This document shows positions 42,625 to 51,232 of a DNA stretch of 64,000 nucleotides, one piece after another. Made by a program: the position numbers and the translations under genes. The notes beneath the pieces are model-generated. The model searched no databases. It saw nothing but the letters and a program-made list of their open reading frames with translations, and had not been told where the DNA came from. The stretch lies in contig CAYMOG010000001.1 in assembly GCA_964392065.1 (NCBI GenBank), positions 62,001 through 126,000 on the forward strand, in the 5' to 3' direction. Every line of letters begins with the position of its first letter. The stretch's first letter is position 1. Source of the stretch: JASBZA01 sp964392065 (GTDB taxonomy: Bacteria; Bacillota; Clostridia; Saccharofermentanales; Fastidiosipilaceae).

Positions 42625-43617
42625 ATGGCAAATCCAGGACCTATGCGCTATATCGCAGTAGATGAGTTGGAAGCAAACTTCGGACCCGGTAAATCCGAAC
42701 ACCTAGCGCGTGAGAGTGAGCAAGTGTTTCTAAATCAACTAGTCGAGATTGCTTATGATGCGGCTTGGGATCAAGAAGTGCGAGCGATTTTCATTTCAGG
42801 ACCCACGAGTTCTGGGAAGACAACCTTCGGCCAGCGCTTAGGATCAGCAGTCCACCTGTTCGGTCGTAAAACCGTGCATATTTCTCTTGATGATTATTAT
42901 CATAATATGGAATATGTATATGATGAGTGGGGGAGACCTAATCTCGAAACAATAGAAGCTTTGGATTTAGAATTAATACGTGTCCAGATGGAGGCTTTGC
43001 TTCGTGGAGAAGAAGTGGTTGTTCCCCATTACGATTTTGCGAAAAGAGAAAGTACTTTTATAGAGGAGCGGCGTACCTATATTGATGATAATACTCTAAT
43101 GGTTGTTGAAGGACTTCATGGCTTGTCTTCAGAGATTATTGGTAAGTTACCGCATAAGTCTGTTATGGGTGTTTTTGTTTGCCCCTGGGCAACCCTTGTA
43201 GATGATGAAACGTTATTGGAGCCGGAGCAAATTCGTCAAATTCGCCGTTTGGCTAGAGATCATCATCATCGTGGAACGTCCCCTATAGCGACTCTAGATT
43301 ATTGGCCTGTTATTGATTTGTCTGAAAAACTCTTATTCAATGATTATTTAACAAGAGCAGATTACTTCGTAAATACTGTAATTCCATATGAGTTTTTCGT
43401 TCTAGGACCCATGGCCGCGAACTATTTAAAAGCCGATCTAGAGCGAATAGAAAGAGGGGAAGAAGTGGCTTCCTCTCTAACTAGAGGAGGCACGCTCGCA
43501 GTGCCACATAAAGCGGTGGAAGATGCGAAATATCTCATTAAAATATGTGAACAGTTTCCGGTTTTACCGAAATCTTTTGTACCACCTATGTCGATACTAA
43601 ATGAGTTTATAAATTAG
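42625..43617 (+). CDS. Uridine kinase-like nucleoside kinase
   Basis: 330 residues of the phosphoribulokinase/uridine kinase P-loop family. Walker A GPTSSGKTTFGQRL lies near residue 57, then SLDDYYHN, VEGLHGLSSEI and IRRLARDHHHRGTSP, all typical of the long clostridial nucleoside kinases. Those proteins usually carry an N-terminal threonyl-tRNA synthetase-like (TGS/editing) region of about 200 residues, which is absent here. ATG 42625 with AAAGGAG 7 bases upstream is preferred over a GTG at 42550. metA follows after 20 bases. Substrate uridine is inferred from the family. Confidence 0.85.
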   Translation: MANPGPMRYIAVDELEANFGPGKSEHLARESEQVFLNQLVEIAYDAAWDQEVRAIFISGPTSSGKTTFGQRLGSAVHLFGRKTVHISLDDYYHNMEYVYDEWGRPNLETIEALDLELIRVQMEALLRGEEVVVPHYDFAKRESTFIEERRTYIDDNTLMVVEGLHGLSSEIIGKLPHKSVMGVFVCPWATLVDDETLLEPEQIRQIRRLARDHHHRGTSPIATLDYWPVIDLSEKLLFNDYLTRADYFVNTVIPYEFFVLGPMAANYLKADLERIERGEEVASSLTRGGTLAVPHKAVEDAKYLIKICEQFPVLPKSFVPPMSILNEFIN

Positions 43618-43637
43618 AAAAGTAGAGGAGTGTAGCG

Positions 43638-44570
43638 ATGCCTATTAAACTGCCCGCAGGGATACCATCAGGAAAGGTTTTACAAGAAGAGCAAATTTTC
43701 GTTATGAGTAACGAAAGGGCCTATCATCAAGATATAAGACCATTACAAATTTTATTTGTGAATCTTATGCCTAATAAACAGGAGACAGAAGCGCAATTCT
43801 TCAGACTTTTAGGGAATTCACCTATTCAAATTGAAGTGCATTTAGCCTATACGGCCACATATCAGCCTACTCATACTAGTAAGAAGTATTTAGGGCGTTT
43901 TTATAAAACTTTTCAAGATATTTCTGAACGCTATTTCGATGGATTAATCGTAACAGGAGCTCCGGTTGAGCTTATGAATTTTGAAGATGTCCACTATTGG
44001 CAAGAATTATGTCGTATTATGGAATGGAGCAAGACGCATGTTTTCTCCAGTCTTTTTGTATGCTGGGGGGCGCAAGCGGCCCTACAGTACTTCCATAATA
44101 TTCCTAAATATCGTTTAGATAAGAAGTGTTTCGGAGTATTTCCCCATCAATTATATGCACCCAAACATCATGAATTTATGCGAGGAATTGATGATGAGTT
44201 TTACGTACCCGTGTCTCGCTATACAGAAGTTCGTAAGGAAGATATTTTGAAAATAGAAGAGCTTAGTCTCCTGGCCAGCTCTGAAGAAGCTGGAATTCTA
44301 GCGGTATCCGATGAAGCAAACAAGCGATTCTATATAACAGGACATGTGGAATACGATCGTTATACGCTACGGGATGAGTATGTGAGAAATATTACGAATG
44401 GGCGAGAGATTCAAGTGCCTGGCAATTATTTTCCCCATGATAATCCGAATAATGAACCTGTCGTAAGGTGGCGATCTACCGCAACTTTACTCTTTTCTAA
44501 TTGGCTAAACTATTATGTCTACCAGCAGACTCCTTATGATTTAGAGGGGATTGGACGACCAAGACTCTGA
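43638..44570 (+). CDS. metA: Homoserine O-acetyltransferase (MetA type)
   Basis: 310 residues, glutamine-amidotransferase-like fold; activates homoserine for methionine synthesis. The nucleophile Cys142 is in FVCWGAQAAL and the His/Glu pair in ITGHVEYDR. Residue 111, in GAPVE, is Glu. Work on Bacillus cereus and E. coli MetA showed that Glu at this position favours acetyl-CoA and Gly favours succinyl-CoA, so acetyl transfer is predicted despite the common succinyltransferase name. A GAGGAG ribosome binding site precedes the ATG. It has no SAM riboswitch or T-box directly upstream, and appears to share the nucleoside kinase transcript. Confidence 0.92.
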   Translation: MPIKLPAGIPSGKVLQEEQIFVMSNERAYHQDIRPLQILFVNLMPNKQETEAQFFRLLGNSPIQIEVHLAYTATYQPTHTSKKYLGRFYKTFQDISERYFDGLIVTGAPVELMNFEDVHYWQELCRIMEWSKTHVFSSLFVCWGAQAALQYFHNIPKYRLDKKCFGVFPHQLYAPKHHEFMRGIDDEFYVPVSRYTEVRKEDILKIEELSLLASSEEAGILAVSDEANKRFYITGHVEYDRYTLRDEYVRNITNGREIQVPGNYFPHDNPNNEPVVRWRSTATLLFSNWLNYYVYQQTPYDLEGIGRPRL

Positions 44571-44624
44571 GTAAACTAGGATTAGAAACTGGGTACTATT
44601 GTTACTTATCCTCAAAACATGAAC

Positions 44625-44633
44625 TGATATACT
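44625..44633 (+). promoter_or_regulatory. Extended -10 promoter of thioredoxin
   Basis: TGATATACT fits the extended -10 form TGnTATAnT, 51 bases before the trxA ATG. The -35 is weak. Confidence 0.5.
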
Positions 44634-44683
44634 CTTAGACACGAAAATAAAAAAGGACAGTATATAGAGGAAGGTTTGAGGAA

Positions 44684-45019
44684 ATGGCTCTAGAGTTAAC
44701 AAGTAACAATTTTAAATCTTCAATACTTGATGAAGAGAAGCTCGTTTTAGTAGATTTCTGGGCAGATTGGTGCGGGCCTTGTAGGGCCGTAGCACCATTA
44801 ATTGATGCGCTAGATGAACGCTATGAGAATCTTGTAGTAGGTAAGATTAATGTAGATGAAGAAGCCGAGTTGGCAGAAGAATATAGAGTTTCTAGTATTC
44901 CAACCGTCATGTTTTTCAAAGATGGCGTAGTTGTAGAACGTATGGTGGGTGCCCATCAAGAAGAAGATTACCAAAACATTATCGAAGCCTATTTGAAAAG
45001 TGAAGAGGATGTGGATTAA
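44684..45019 (+). CDS. trxA: Thioredoxin
   Basis: 111 residues. Redox motif WCGPC at 29-33 after VLVDFWADW, and the cis-proline loop SSIPTVMFFKDG. A cytosolic disulfide reductant that needs thioredoxin reductase, not seen here. GAGGAA lies just before the ATG. It has its own promoter and a terminator, so it is monocistronic. Confidence 0.96.
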   Translation: MALELTSNNFKSSILDEEKLVLVDFWADWCGPCRAVAPLIDALDERYENLVVGKINVDEEAELAEEYRVSSIPTVMFFKDGVVVERMVGAHQEEDYQNIIEAYLKSEEDVD

Positions 45020-45046
45020 TTTTGCAATTCCATAAGAAATTTTTCG

Positions 45047-45073
45047 AGACTGTCTACGGGCAGTCTTTTTTTG
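45047..45073 (+). terminator. Terminator after trxA
   Basis: An 8-bp stem AGACTGTC/GGCAGTCT with a TACG tetraloop is followed by seven T residues. Confidence 0.92.
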
Positions 45074-45126
45074 TTTTATATAAACTATAATGGAGAGTAC
45101 AATGAGAAAAAATCGAGGAAGCATAC

Positions 45127-46317
45127 ATGAGAAGATACGATAGGAAACAAATAGAAAAATACACAGAGAGAAGTTGGCTAGAGATTGATTTAGCTCAGCT
45201 TCGTAAAAATGTTGAAGTTATTAAACGACAGCTAGCTTCGGACGTTAAACTTGCTGCTGTAGTTAAAGCCGATGCCTACGGACTAGGTGCAAGGGTAGTG
45301 TCCAAAGCATTTCTTCGGGCAGGTGCCGATCTTCTCATGGTAGCAAGCTTAGATGAGGCACTCGAACTTCGGCATTCTGGGGTTCATGCGGATATTCTCA
45401 TGTTAAGTGATTGTGAAACGCTCAGGTCAGATGAAGGTATTAGGCAAAATATTCTTTTTACTGTCTCTACTTGGGAGCGGGCAGAAAACTTAAGCCTTAT
45501 TGCTCAGAACTTACAGCAAGCGGCTAGAATTCATATCAATATCGATACGGGTATGGGGCGACTAGGTTTTACTAGGGATGATAAATGCTTAGACATTCTC
45601 CAGAGAATCTCTCTACTCCCAGGTATACGTATTGAAGGTATATATACCCACTTTGCAACCGCAGATGGCTATAGCGAACGGGGGGATGCAGTAAGCTATC
45701 ATCACGTTCAGTTGCAACGCTTTCTAGACTATAAATCTAGAATTGAAGCTATTCCACTAGATATTCCCTGTTATCATGCAGCTAATTCAGCAAGCATGGT
45801 CTTAGTTCCCGAATCCCATTTCAATCTCGTGCGGGCAGGCCTCATACTTTATGGTGTAAAAAGTGAAAATATGCCGAAAGACTTAGAAATTGAACCTTGT
45901 TTCTCATTGTATACAAGGGTTGCACATATAAGGACTTTGGCCCAAGCAGAGAGCGCATCTTATGGTAGAAGTTTCTTCGCGCCAGAGGAGAGGAAAATTG
46001 CCATTCTTCCAATAGGATATGCCGATGGTTATAGAAGATTAATGAGTGATAGAGCCTGGGTTCACGTGCGAGGTCAACGGGTGCCCGTTGTAGGGAAAAT
46101 TACTATGGATCAATGCATGGTGGATGTGACAGGGATTTCCGATGTGAAAATTGGAGATCAAGTAGAATTATTAGGTCCTAATATTTCAATAGAGGAGATG
46201 TCCACATGGCAAGAGAGTATTCCTTATGAAGTTTTGAGTTGTATCATGCCTAGAGTAAGTAGAATATATAAAGATGGAGTAAGCTACTTCAAGGAAGGCC
46301 ACGACGAAGTGTTTTAA
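45127..46317 (+). CDS. alr: Alanine racemase
   Basis: 396 residues. PLP enzyme making D-alanine for peptidoglycan. The PLP lysine is Lys47 in AAVVKADAYGLG. HINIDTGMGRLGF, IYTHFATAD, NLVRAGLILYGV and the second-domain segment ILPIGYADGYRR with KITMDQCMVDVT follow. GAGGAA lies upstream of ATG 45127. The 3' end overlaps the convergent GNAT-like gene by 29 bases, and no terminator separates them. Confidence 0.97.
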   Translation: MRRYDRKQIEKYTERSWLEIDLAQLRKNVEVIKRQLASDVKLAAVVKADAYGLGARVVSKAFLRAGADLLMVASLDEALELRHSGVHADILMLSDCETLRSDEGIRQNILFTVSTWERAENLSLIAQNLQQAARIHINIDTGMGRLGFTRDDKCLDILQRISLLPGIRIEGIYTHFATADGYSERGDAVSYHHVQLQRFLDYKSRIEAIPLDIPCYHAANSASMVLVPESHFNLVRAGLILYGVKSENMPKDLEIEPCFSLYTRVAHIRTLAQAESASYGRSFFAPEERKIAILPIGYADGYRRLMSDRAWVHVRGQRVPVVGKITMDQCMVDVTGISDVKIGDQVELLGPNISIEEMSTWQESIPYEVLSCIMPRVSRIYKDGVSYFKEGHDEVF

Positions 46318-46813
46318 TCAAGCAGACCTTAGAGTACGGCCGGCCGGAATTTACACTAAAAAGAAGAAAATTTCTAGAGCGTAATAATTCCATTAACCGT
46401 TTATTTTCTTGGGCAACATAGAGATAGAGCTCATCAATCCCTTGATTTCTAGCATACGTAATGAGGGTATCTAAGAAAAATTCGCTTACGTTACTGCGAT
46501 GGAGCTTGGGGTCAACGGAAAAACGTGTGAGTAGAGATTTCTTTTCTTTATAATCTGTGACAAGACGCGCAGAAGCGATGAAGGAACCATGGTATTGGAA
46601 CGCTAGAAAGTCTTCTTGTCTTATGGCTTGAATGACATCGCCGCGACTTTCGTTTAGTGCACTTAAGTAATAGGTGCCATCTTTTCTATAGAGAGGCAGC
46701 TGGGCTTCTTGAGCATAGAACATCATAGCTCTTTTCATTAAGTCTAAGAGCTTAGCGGCGTCGTCAGGATTCTTTATTCTGACGAAACGAATTTGCTTCA
46801 GATCAATCCACAA
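46289..46813 (-). CDS. GNAT-like acetyltransferase, putative
   Basis: About 174 residues. A divergent GNAT fold is suggested by DFLAFQYHGSFIASARLVTDY (acceptor strand pair), FSVDPKLHRSNVSEFFLDTLITYA in the position of the acetyl-CoA loop and helix, and a C-terminal DELYLYVAQENKRLMELLRSRNF typical of the last GNAT motif. The glycine-rich loop is not canonical. The frame is open to a GTG at 46849, but a TTG at 46813 has GAGG 9 bases upstream and is preferred; neither start is certain. It overlaps the alr end tail to tail. Confidence 0.6.
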   Translation of the reverse strand: MWIDLKQIRFVRIKNPDDAAKLLDLMKRAMMFYAQEAQLPLYRKDGTYYLSALNESRGDVIQAIRQEDFLAFQYHGSFIASARLVTDYKEKKSLLTRFSVDPKLHRSNVSEFFLDTLITYARNQGIDELYLYVAQENKRLMELLRSRNFLLFSVNSGRPYSKVCLIKTLRRGLP

Positions 46814-47166
46814 ATTGTTATCCCTCTTTTCTTCTATACACTCTAGCACAGTAAACTGGCTAATTGTTTACAGCGAGGTTTCATTTCATTGTCAATATTA
46901 TATACATTGTCCAAAGTGGCAAAAAAGTGCCTTTGTACATCTTGCCTGAAATTTTCTGATAAAAGGGTATTTTAATTATATTTTGAACAAATTGATTAAA
47001 AATCAAGGGGAAATCCAAGTTTTTTCAGCAGGTAAGAAGGTGTGTATGCCAAAAATTCGGCTTATAATTTGTGGACTTTTGCGTATGGTAGAAAAAATTG
47101 TAAAGTGATATAGTTTCAGTAGTCAATAATTACATGAGAGAAATGTAAATAAATGGAGGTATTTTA
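46814..47166 (+). other. AT-rich intergenic region upstream of the MsmX-like gene
   Basis: About 350 bases with no gene. It holds a TATAAT at 47063-47068 and an extended -10 TGATATAGT at 47106-47114, two copies of CATTGTC about 20 bases apart near 46890, an imperfect hairpin at 46912-46933, and a perfect inverted repeat TTACAT/ATGTAA (47130-47148) just upstream of the msmX ribosome binding site. Confidence 0.5.
47106..47114 (+). promoter_or_regulatory. Possible extended -10 promoter of the MsmX-like gene
   Basis: TGATATAGT fits TGnTATAnT, 53 bases before the ATG. The inverted repeat at 47130-47148 would lie near the 5' end of this transcript. Confidence 0.4.
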
Positions 47167-48288
47167 ATGGCAAGTGTTACACTCAAAAATGTGTACAAGA
47201 GATACGACGGTGGCGTCGTAGCTGTATCAGATTTCAACCTAGATATCGAAGATAAGGAATTTATCATTCTAGTAGGTCCTTCTGGTTGCGGTAAGTCTAC
47301 AACTCTACGTATGATTGCTGGTCTAGAAGAAATTACAGAAGGTGAAGTTTATATCGGCGATAAGCTGGTTAACGACGTACAACCCAAGGACAGAGACATC
47401 GCCATGGTTTTCCAGAACTATGCGCTATATCCTCATATGACTGTGTTTGATAACATGGCATTCGGCTTGAAACTACGTAAAACACCTAAGGAAGATATTA
47501 AGCGTCGTGTTAACGAAGCTGCTAAGATTCTAGAAATTGAACATTTACTTGATCGTAAACCAAAGGCACTATCCGGTGGTCAGCGTCAGCGTGTAGCGCT
47601 AGGTCGTGCGATCGTTAGAGATCCTAAGGTTTTCCTCATGGACGAACCTCTATCAAACCTCGATGCTAAGCTTCGTGTTCAAATGCGTGTTGAAATTACT
47701 AAACTTCATCAACGTTTAGCCACTACATTCATCTATGTTACCCATGACCAAACAGAAGCTATGACAATGGGTTCTAGAATCGTTGTTATGAAAGATGGTT
47801 TCATCCAACAAGTGGACGATCCAACAACCCTTTATATGCATCCAGTGAATACATTCGTTGCAGGCTTTATCGGCATGCCACCTATGAACTTCATCAACTC
47901 TAGACTTGTTAGAGATGAGCAAGGTGTAGGATTTGTGCTAGAAGATCATACTGTATACTTGAATCAAGAAAAATATGATGTTCCTGAAGTGCATGAATAC
48001 CTTGATCAAGACGTTATCATCGGTATTCGTCCAGAAGCTATGAGTGATGCACCTCAAGATGTAGAAGCTGCGAGAGCTCAGAGCGCTGTATTCCCAGCTT
48101 ATGTAGATGTTGTTGAGAAGTTAGGTGCACAATCTTATCTCTATTGTACAGTCGGTAACGGCACAGTTACAGCGAGTGTTGATCCTATTTCTTCTCCTAC
48201 ACAAGTAGGCGATGAAGTTATGATCGCAATCGACAACAATCGAGTAAATGTTTTCGACAAAGAAACTGAGAAGACAATCATTTCTTAG
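47167..48288 (+). CDS. msmX: MsmX/UgpC-type ABC sugar importer ATPase
   Basis: 373 residues. ATPase of CUT1 sugar importers: Walker A GPSGCGKST (37-45), Q-loop VFQNYALYPHM, signature LSGGQRQR (about 135-142), Walker B VFLMDEPLSNLD, switch YVTHDQTEAM. A C-terminal OB-fold regulatory domain follows from about 235 (FIGMPPMNF, IGIRPEAM). In Bacillus and streptococci one MsmX protein powers several importers that lack their own ATPase. Here it is monocistronic with its own terminator, and the importer at 17.3-20.9 kb lacks an ATPase, so it is the obvious candidate partner. TGGAGG precedes ATG 47167. Confidence 0.92.
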   Translation: MASVTLKNVYKRYDGGVVAVSDFNLDIEDKEFIILVGPSGCGKSTTLRMIAGLEEITEGEVYIGDKLVNDVQPKDRDIAMVFQNYALYPHMTVFDNMAFGLKLRKTPKEDIKRRVNEAAKILEIEHLLDRKPKALSGGQRQRVALGRAIVRDPKVFLMDEPLSNLDAKLRVQMRVEITKLHQRLATTFIYVTHDQTEAMTMGSRIVVMKDGFIQQVDDPTTLYMHPVNTFVAGFIGMPPMNFINSRLVRDEQGVGFVLEDHTVYLNQEKYDVPEVHEYLDQDVIIGIRPEAMSDAPQDVEAARAQSAVFPAYVDVVEKLGAQSYLYCTVGNGTVTASVDPISSPTQVGDEVMIAIDNNRVNVFDKETEKTIIS

Positions 48289-48320
48289 TAAATGAAGATG
48301 TTTAGTTTATGACTTAAGGA

Positions 48321-48350
48321 AGGAAGGCTAGTTTATAGCCTTCCTTTTTT
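48321..48350 (+). terminator. Terminator after the MsmX-like gene
   Basis: A 9-bp stem GGAAGGCTA/TAGCCTTCC with a 5-base loop is followed by six T residues. Confidence 0.94.
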
Positions 48351-48435
48351 ATGTATAGAGTATTTCTTTAATCTGTTTTTCATTTTTCTAGTTTAAGATA
48401 ATGAAAGATAACAGGAAGTTACTGTAAAATTTCAC

Positions 48436-48464
48436 TTGAAATATTATTGTAACAATAGCATAAT
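48436..48464 (+). promoter_or_regulatory. Promoter of the regulator-ftsEX operon
   Basis: TTGAAA (48436-48441), a 17-base spacer and CATAAT (48459-48464). The spacer contains the short palindrome ATTGTAACAAT, a possible operator. The ATG lies 36 bases downstream. Confidence 0.7.
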
Positions 48465-48499
48465 TAACAAATGAAGTGTAAAGCGAAAGGAATAGTTTT

Positions 48500-49609
48500 A
48501 TGGAAGAAATTATTAATGTTATACAAGAGGCGTCTGTTATCTTAGATCGTATCGCGGGTGTGACGGATGCAGATGGAACTGTAATTGCATGTACCAATCA
48601 AGGACGTGTAGGTTCTATTGACAAGTTAGCATCTGAAATCTTTGCATCTGAAGACCAAATGGCAGTCACAGGGAAAACGACTTATCGTAAATTTGGTATG
48701 GATGATAATCCTGAATATATTTGCTTCATTGAAGGAACCGATCAAACAGCACAAACTTATCTAGAGCTACTAAGCAACTGGTTGGAATCTGCTCTGCGCG
48801 ATGGAAATAAGGATTCAGATCGTGATGATTTAATTAAAAATGTTCTTTTGGAAAATGAATTGCCAGGAGATATTCCACTAAAGGCAAGAGAATATCGTAT
48901 TCCTTATGCTGCTTTACGCGTAGTATTCTTAATTAAAATCAAAGAAGAAAGTTCTATGGATTGCCTTGAAGTCATGCGCTCTTTATATCCGAATCGTAAG
49001 ATGGATTATGTGTTTGCTATGGATGAAGAGCACATCGTTCTGGTCAAGGAATTCTACCGCGATGAATTAGATCAAGTAGATGCTATGGCCAAAAATATCC
49101 TGGATACGTTAAATAGTGAATCCATGACACAAGCTGTGATTGGTATCGGCATGCCTGCAGAAACCTTGAAGGATTGTGCCAAGTCTTACCGTGAAGCCAG
49201 TTTAGCCATGACTATTGGTGGTATCTTTAATCCAGGGGAGAATATTATTCGCTATGACAGCTTAGGTTTAGGTCGTCTGATTTATCAGCTTCCTCCCACG
49301 CTTTGTCATATGTTCTTAGATGAAGTATTCCCAGAGGGTTCTTATGAGTCTCTAGATACGGAAACCCTTGTGACTATAGATAAATTCTTCGAGAATAATC
49401 TTAATGGTTCTGAAACTTCTAGGCAGCTATTTGTCCATAGGAATACGCTTGTCTATCGTCTAGATAAAGTAGAAAAAATTACCTCTCTTGATTTACGTAC
49501 CTTCGATGATGCTGTGTTGTTTAAGTTGGCGTCTATGGTGCGTCAGTATCTAGAGTTTCTAGAGAGAGATTCAACAAGTGTATCTAATAACAAATGGTGG
49601 CGTAATTAA
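48500..49609 (+). CDS. PucR/CdaR-type helix-turn-helix regulator
   Basis: 369 residues. The C-terminal 60 residues form the PucR-type HTH_30 domain: TLVTIDKFFENNLNGSETSRQLFVHRNTLVYRLDKVEKITSLDLR (in parts: FFENNLNGSETSRQL, VHRNTLVYRLDKVE). A middle region at about 130-270 looks like the GGDEF-related domain of CdaR proteins, and the N-terminus may be a GAF-like sensor (AGVTDADGTVIACTN). It stands directly ahead of ftsE, an arrangement common in Clostridia. Its role could be autoregulation of the division operon or an unlinked function. The ATG follows GAAAGG. Confidence 0.85.
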   Translation: MEEIINVIQEASVILDRIAGVTDADGTVIACTNQGRVGSIDKLASEIFASEDQMAVTGKTTYRKFGMDDNPEYICFIEGTDQTAQTYLELLSNWLESALRDGNKDSDRDDLIKNVLLENELPGDIPLKAREYRIPYAALRVVFLIKIKEESSMDCLEVMRSLYPNRKMDYVFAMDEEHIVLVKEFYRDELDQVDAMAKNILDTLNSESMTQAVIGIGMPAETLKDCAKSYREASLAMTIGGIFNPGENIIRYDSLGLGRLIYQLPPTLCHMFLDEVFPEGSYESLDTETLVTIDKFFENNLNGSETSRQLFVHRNTLVYRLDKVEKITSLDLRTFDDAVLFKLASMVRQYLEFLERDSTSVSNNKWWRN

Positions 49610-49611
49610 TC

Positions 49612-50325
49612 ATGATTGATTTTGCAGATGTAAGCATGGCCTATACTAAGCGTTCTCCTGTTGCTTTGGAAAATGTTTCATTTCACATCGATAGAGGTGA
49701 ATTTGTATTTGTTATCGGAGCTTCAGGTTCGGGTAAATCTACAGTAATTAAACTTATTTCGTGTGAAGAGAAGTTTCAAGAAGGAGAAATCGTCTTAGGT
49801 GGTAGTAGATTGAAGAACATTAAGAAACGTGCTATCCCATATGTCAGGCGAAACATAGGCATGATTTTCCAGGATTTCCGATTAATAGATTCTAAAACGG
49901 TTTATGAAAATGTAGCCTTTGCCATGGAAATTGTTGGGGCAAGCAAAAGGAAAATTCGTAGGCAAGTTCCAATTGTATTAAGTACGGTAGGATTACGTTC
50001 GAAGATTCACGAGAAGCCCAACGAACTCTCAGGCGGTGAACAGCAACGTGTTGCGATAGCGAGAGCGATTATAAATAATCCTCAATTACTCTTAGCGGAT
50101 GAGCCGACGGGAAATCTTGATCCTGATACAAGTGAACAAATAATGGCCTTACTTAGTGAAATTAACCGAGAAGGCACCACGGTAGTTGTATGTACTCATG
50201 ACCACGATTTAGTGGACATCATGCGCCAAAGAGTCATAGAAATCCAAGACGGTAGAATTATTCGTGACGAACAACAAGCAAGTTATACCTATTGTGAAGT
50301 TATGCCAGAAAGTCAGTTGGTCTAG
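49612..50325 (+). CDS. ftsE: Cell division ABC ATPase FtsE
   Basis: 237 residues. Walker A GASGSGKST near 41-49, Q-loop MIFQDFRLID, signature LSGGEQQR, Walker B LLLADEPTGNLD, switch CTHDHD. With FtsX it forms a mechanotransmission complex that switches on a peptidoglycan hydrolase at the septum. It begins two bases after the regulator stop and is followed 5 bases later by ftsX, so translation is coupled. The ribosome binding site is weak. Confidence 0.94.
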   Translation: MIDFADVSMAYTKRSPVALENVSFHIDRGEFVFVIGASGSGKSTVIKLISCEEKFQEGEIVLGGSRLKNIKKRAIPYVRRNIGMIFQDFRLIDSKTVYENVAFAMEIVGASKRKIRRQVPIVLSTVGLRSKIHEKPNELSGGEQQRVAIARAIINNPQLLLADEPTGNLDPDTSEQIMALLSEINREGTTVVVCTHDHDLVDIMRQRVIEIQDGRIIRDEQQASYTYCEVMPESQLV

Positions 50326-50330
50326 AGTAA

Positions 50331-51224
50331 ATGAACATAAATATTATTAAAAACATGTTGAAAGAAGCAATACGTGGTGTGTTTCGTCATCCCATGATAA
50401 CTTTCGCTTCAGTAACGACTATCACCCTAATGCTTCTTGTGGTAGGTGTATTCTTGGCTTTTACCTTGAATGCAAACCATATTATTAAGCGTATAGGCGC
50501 AGAACCCCCTGTTCAGATATGGATGCGAGATGGTGTTGAACCCTTACATCTAGAACTTCTTGATGCAGAGCTGAAGTCTAATCAATTGGTTACTCAATAC
50601 AGTATGCAAACACCTCAAGATAACTATGATAACTATAGAGAAACTTTAGGAGAAGATGCATCTCTATTAGATTCTCTAGATCCTGAGAAATTGCCCTATT
50701 CTTTTACCGTGCAATTAATAGGACCTGAAGCCATAGGTCAATTCGAATCAGTAGTTGAGACATTTCCAGGAATCAGCGAAGTGCAATACTCGCAAACTGT
50801 ACTTAATTTTTTTCAAGAATCCTCACGGATTATCAATCTTGCCAGCTTGATATCTGTTGCTATACTGCTTCTGGTTTCCTTGTTAATTATTTCGAATATG
50901 GTAAGGATTTCTATTTTTGCAAGAGCAGAGGAAATCTCCATTATGAAATATGTGGGCGCCACGAATCATTATATTAGGGTTCCGTATTTACTAGAGGGAG
51001 CCTTTACTGGTATACTAGGCTCAATAATAGCGTGGAGTATTGTGGTTTTCCTCTATACTCGACTCTATGCTTGGTGGATGCAAGATACGCAAGTGGGTAG
51101 TGCTTGGGCATTACTCGGAAGGCCTGAAATTATCATTCCCGTATTATTAGTCCTACTTATTACAGGCGGCCTAGTGGGCGCGGTAGGTAGTGCTATATCT
51201 GTGAAGAAACACGTAAATGTATAG
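50331..51224 (+). CDS. ftsX: Cell division protein FtsX
   Basis: 297 residues, four membrane helices: one at about 22-46, then an external domain of about 120 residues (about 50-165), then three C-terminal helices from about 170. The FtsX loop ISIFARAEEISIMKYVGATNHYIR matches the family (in parts: ARAEEISIMKYVGAT). N-terminal LKEAIRGVFRHPMITFASVTTI is typical. The external domain is expected to bind the coiled-coil of the M23 hydrolase encoded 8 bases downstream. There is no strong ribosome binding site, consistent with coupling to ftsE. Confidence 0.94.
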   Translation: MNINIIKNMLKEAIRGVFRHPMITFASVTTITLMLLVVGVFLAFTLNANHIIKRIGAEPPVQIWMRDGVEPLHLELLDAELKSNQLVTQYSMQTPQDNYDNYRETLGEDASLLDSLDPEKLPYSFTVQLIGPEAIGQFESVVETFPGISEVQYSQTVLNFFQESSRIINLASLISVAILLLVSLLIISNMVRISIFARAEEISIMKYVGATNHYIRVPYLLEGAFTGILGSIIAWSIVVFLYTRLYAWWMQDTQVGSAWALLGRPEIIIPVLLVLLITGGLVGAVGSAISVKKHVNV

Positions 51225-51232
51225 GAGAAATT

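Noticed and set aside
46912..46933. Hairpin as a terminator upstream of the MsmX-like gene
   Set aside because: The stem is imperfect and no T tract follows.
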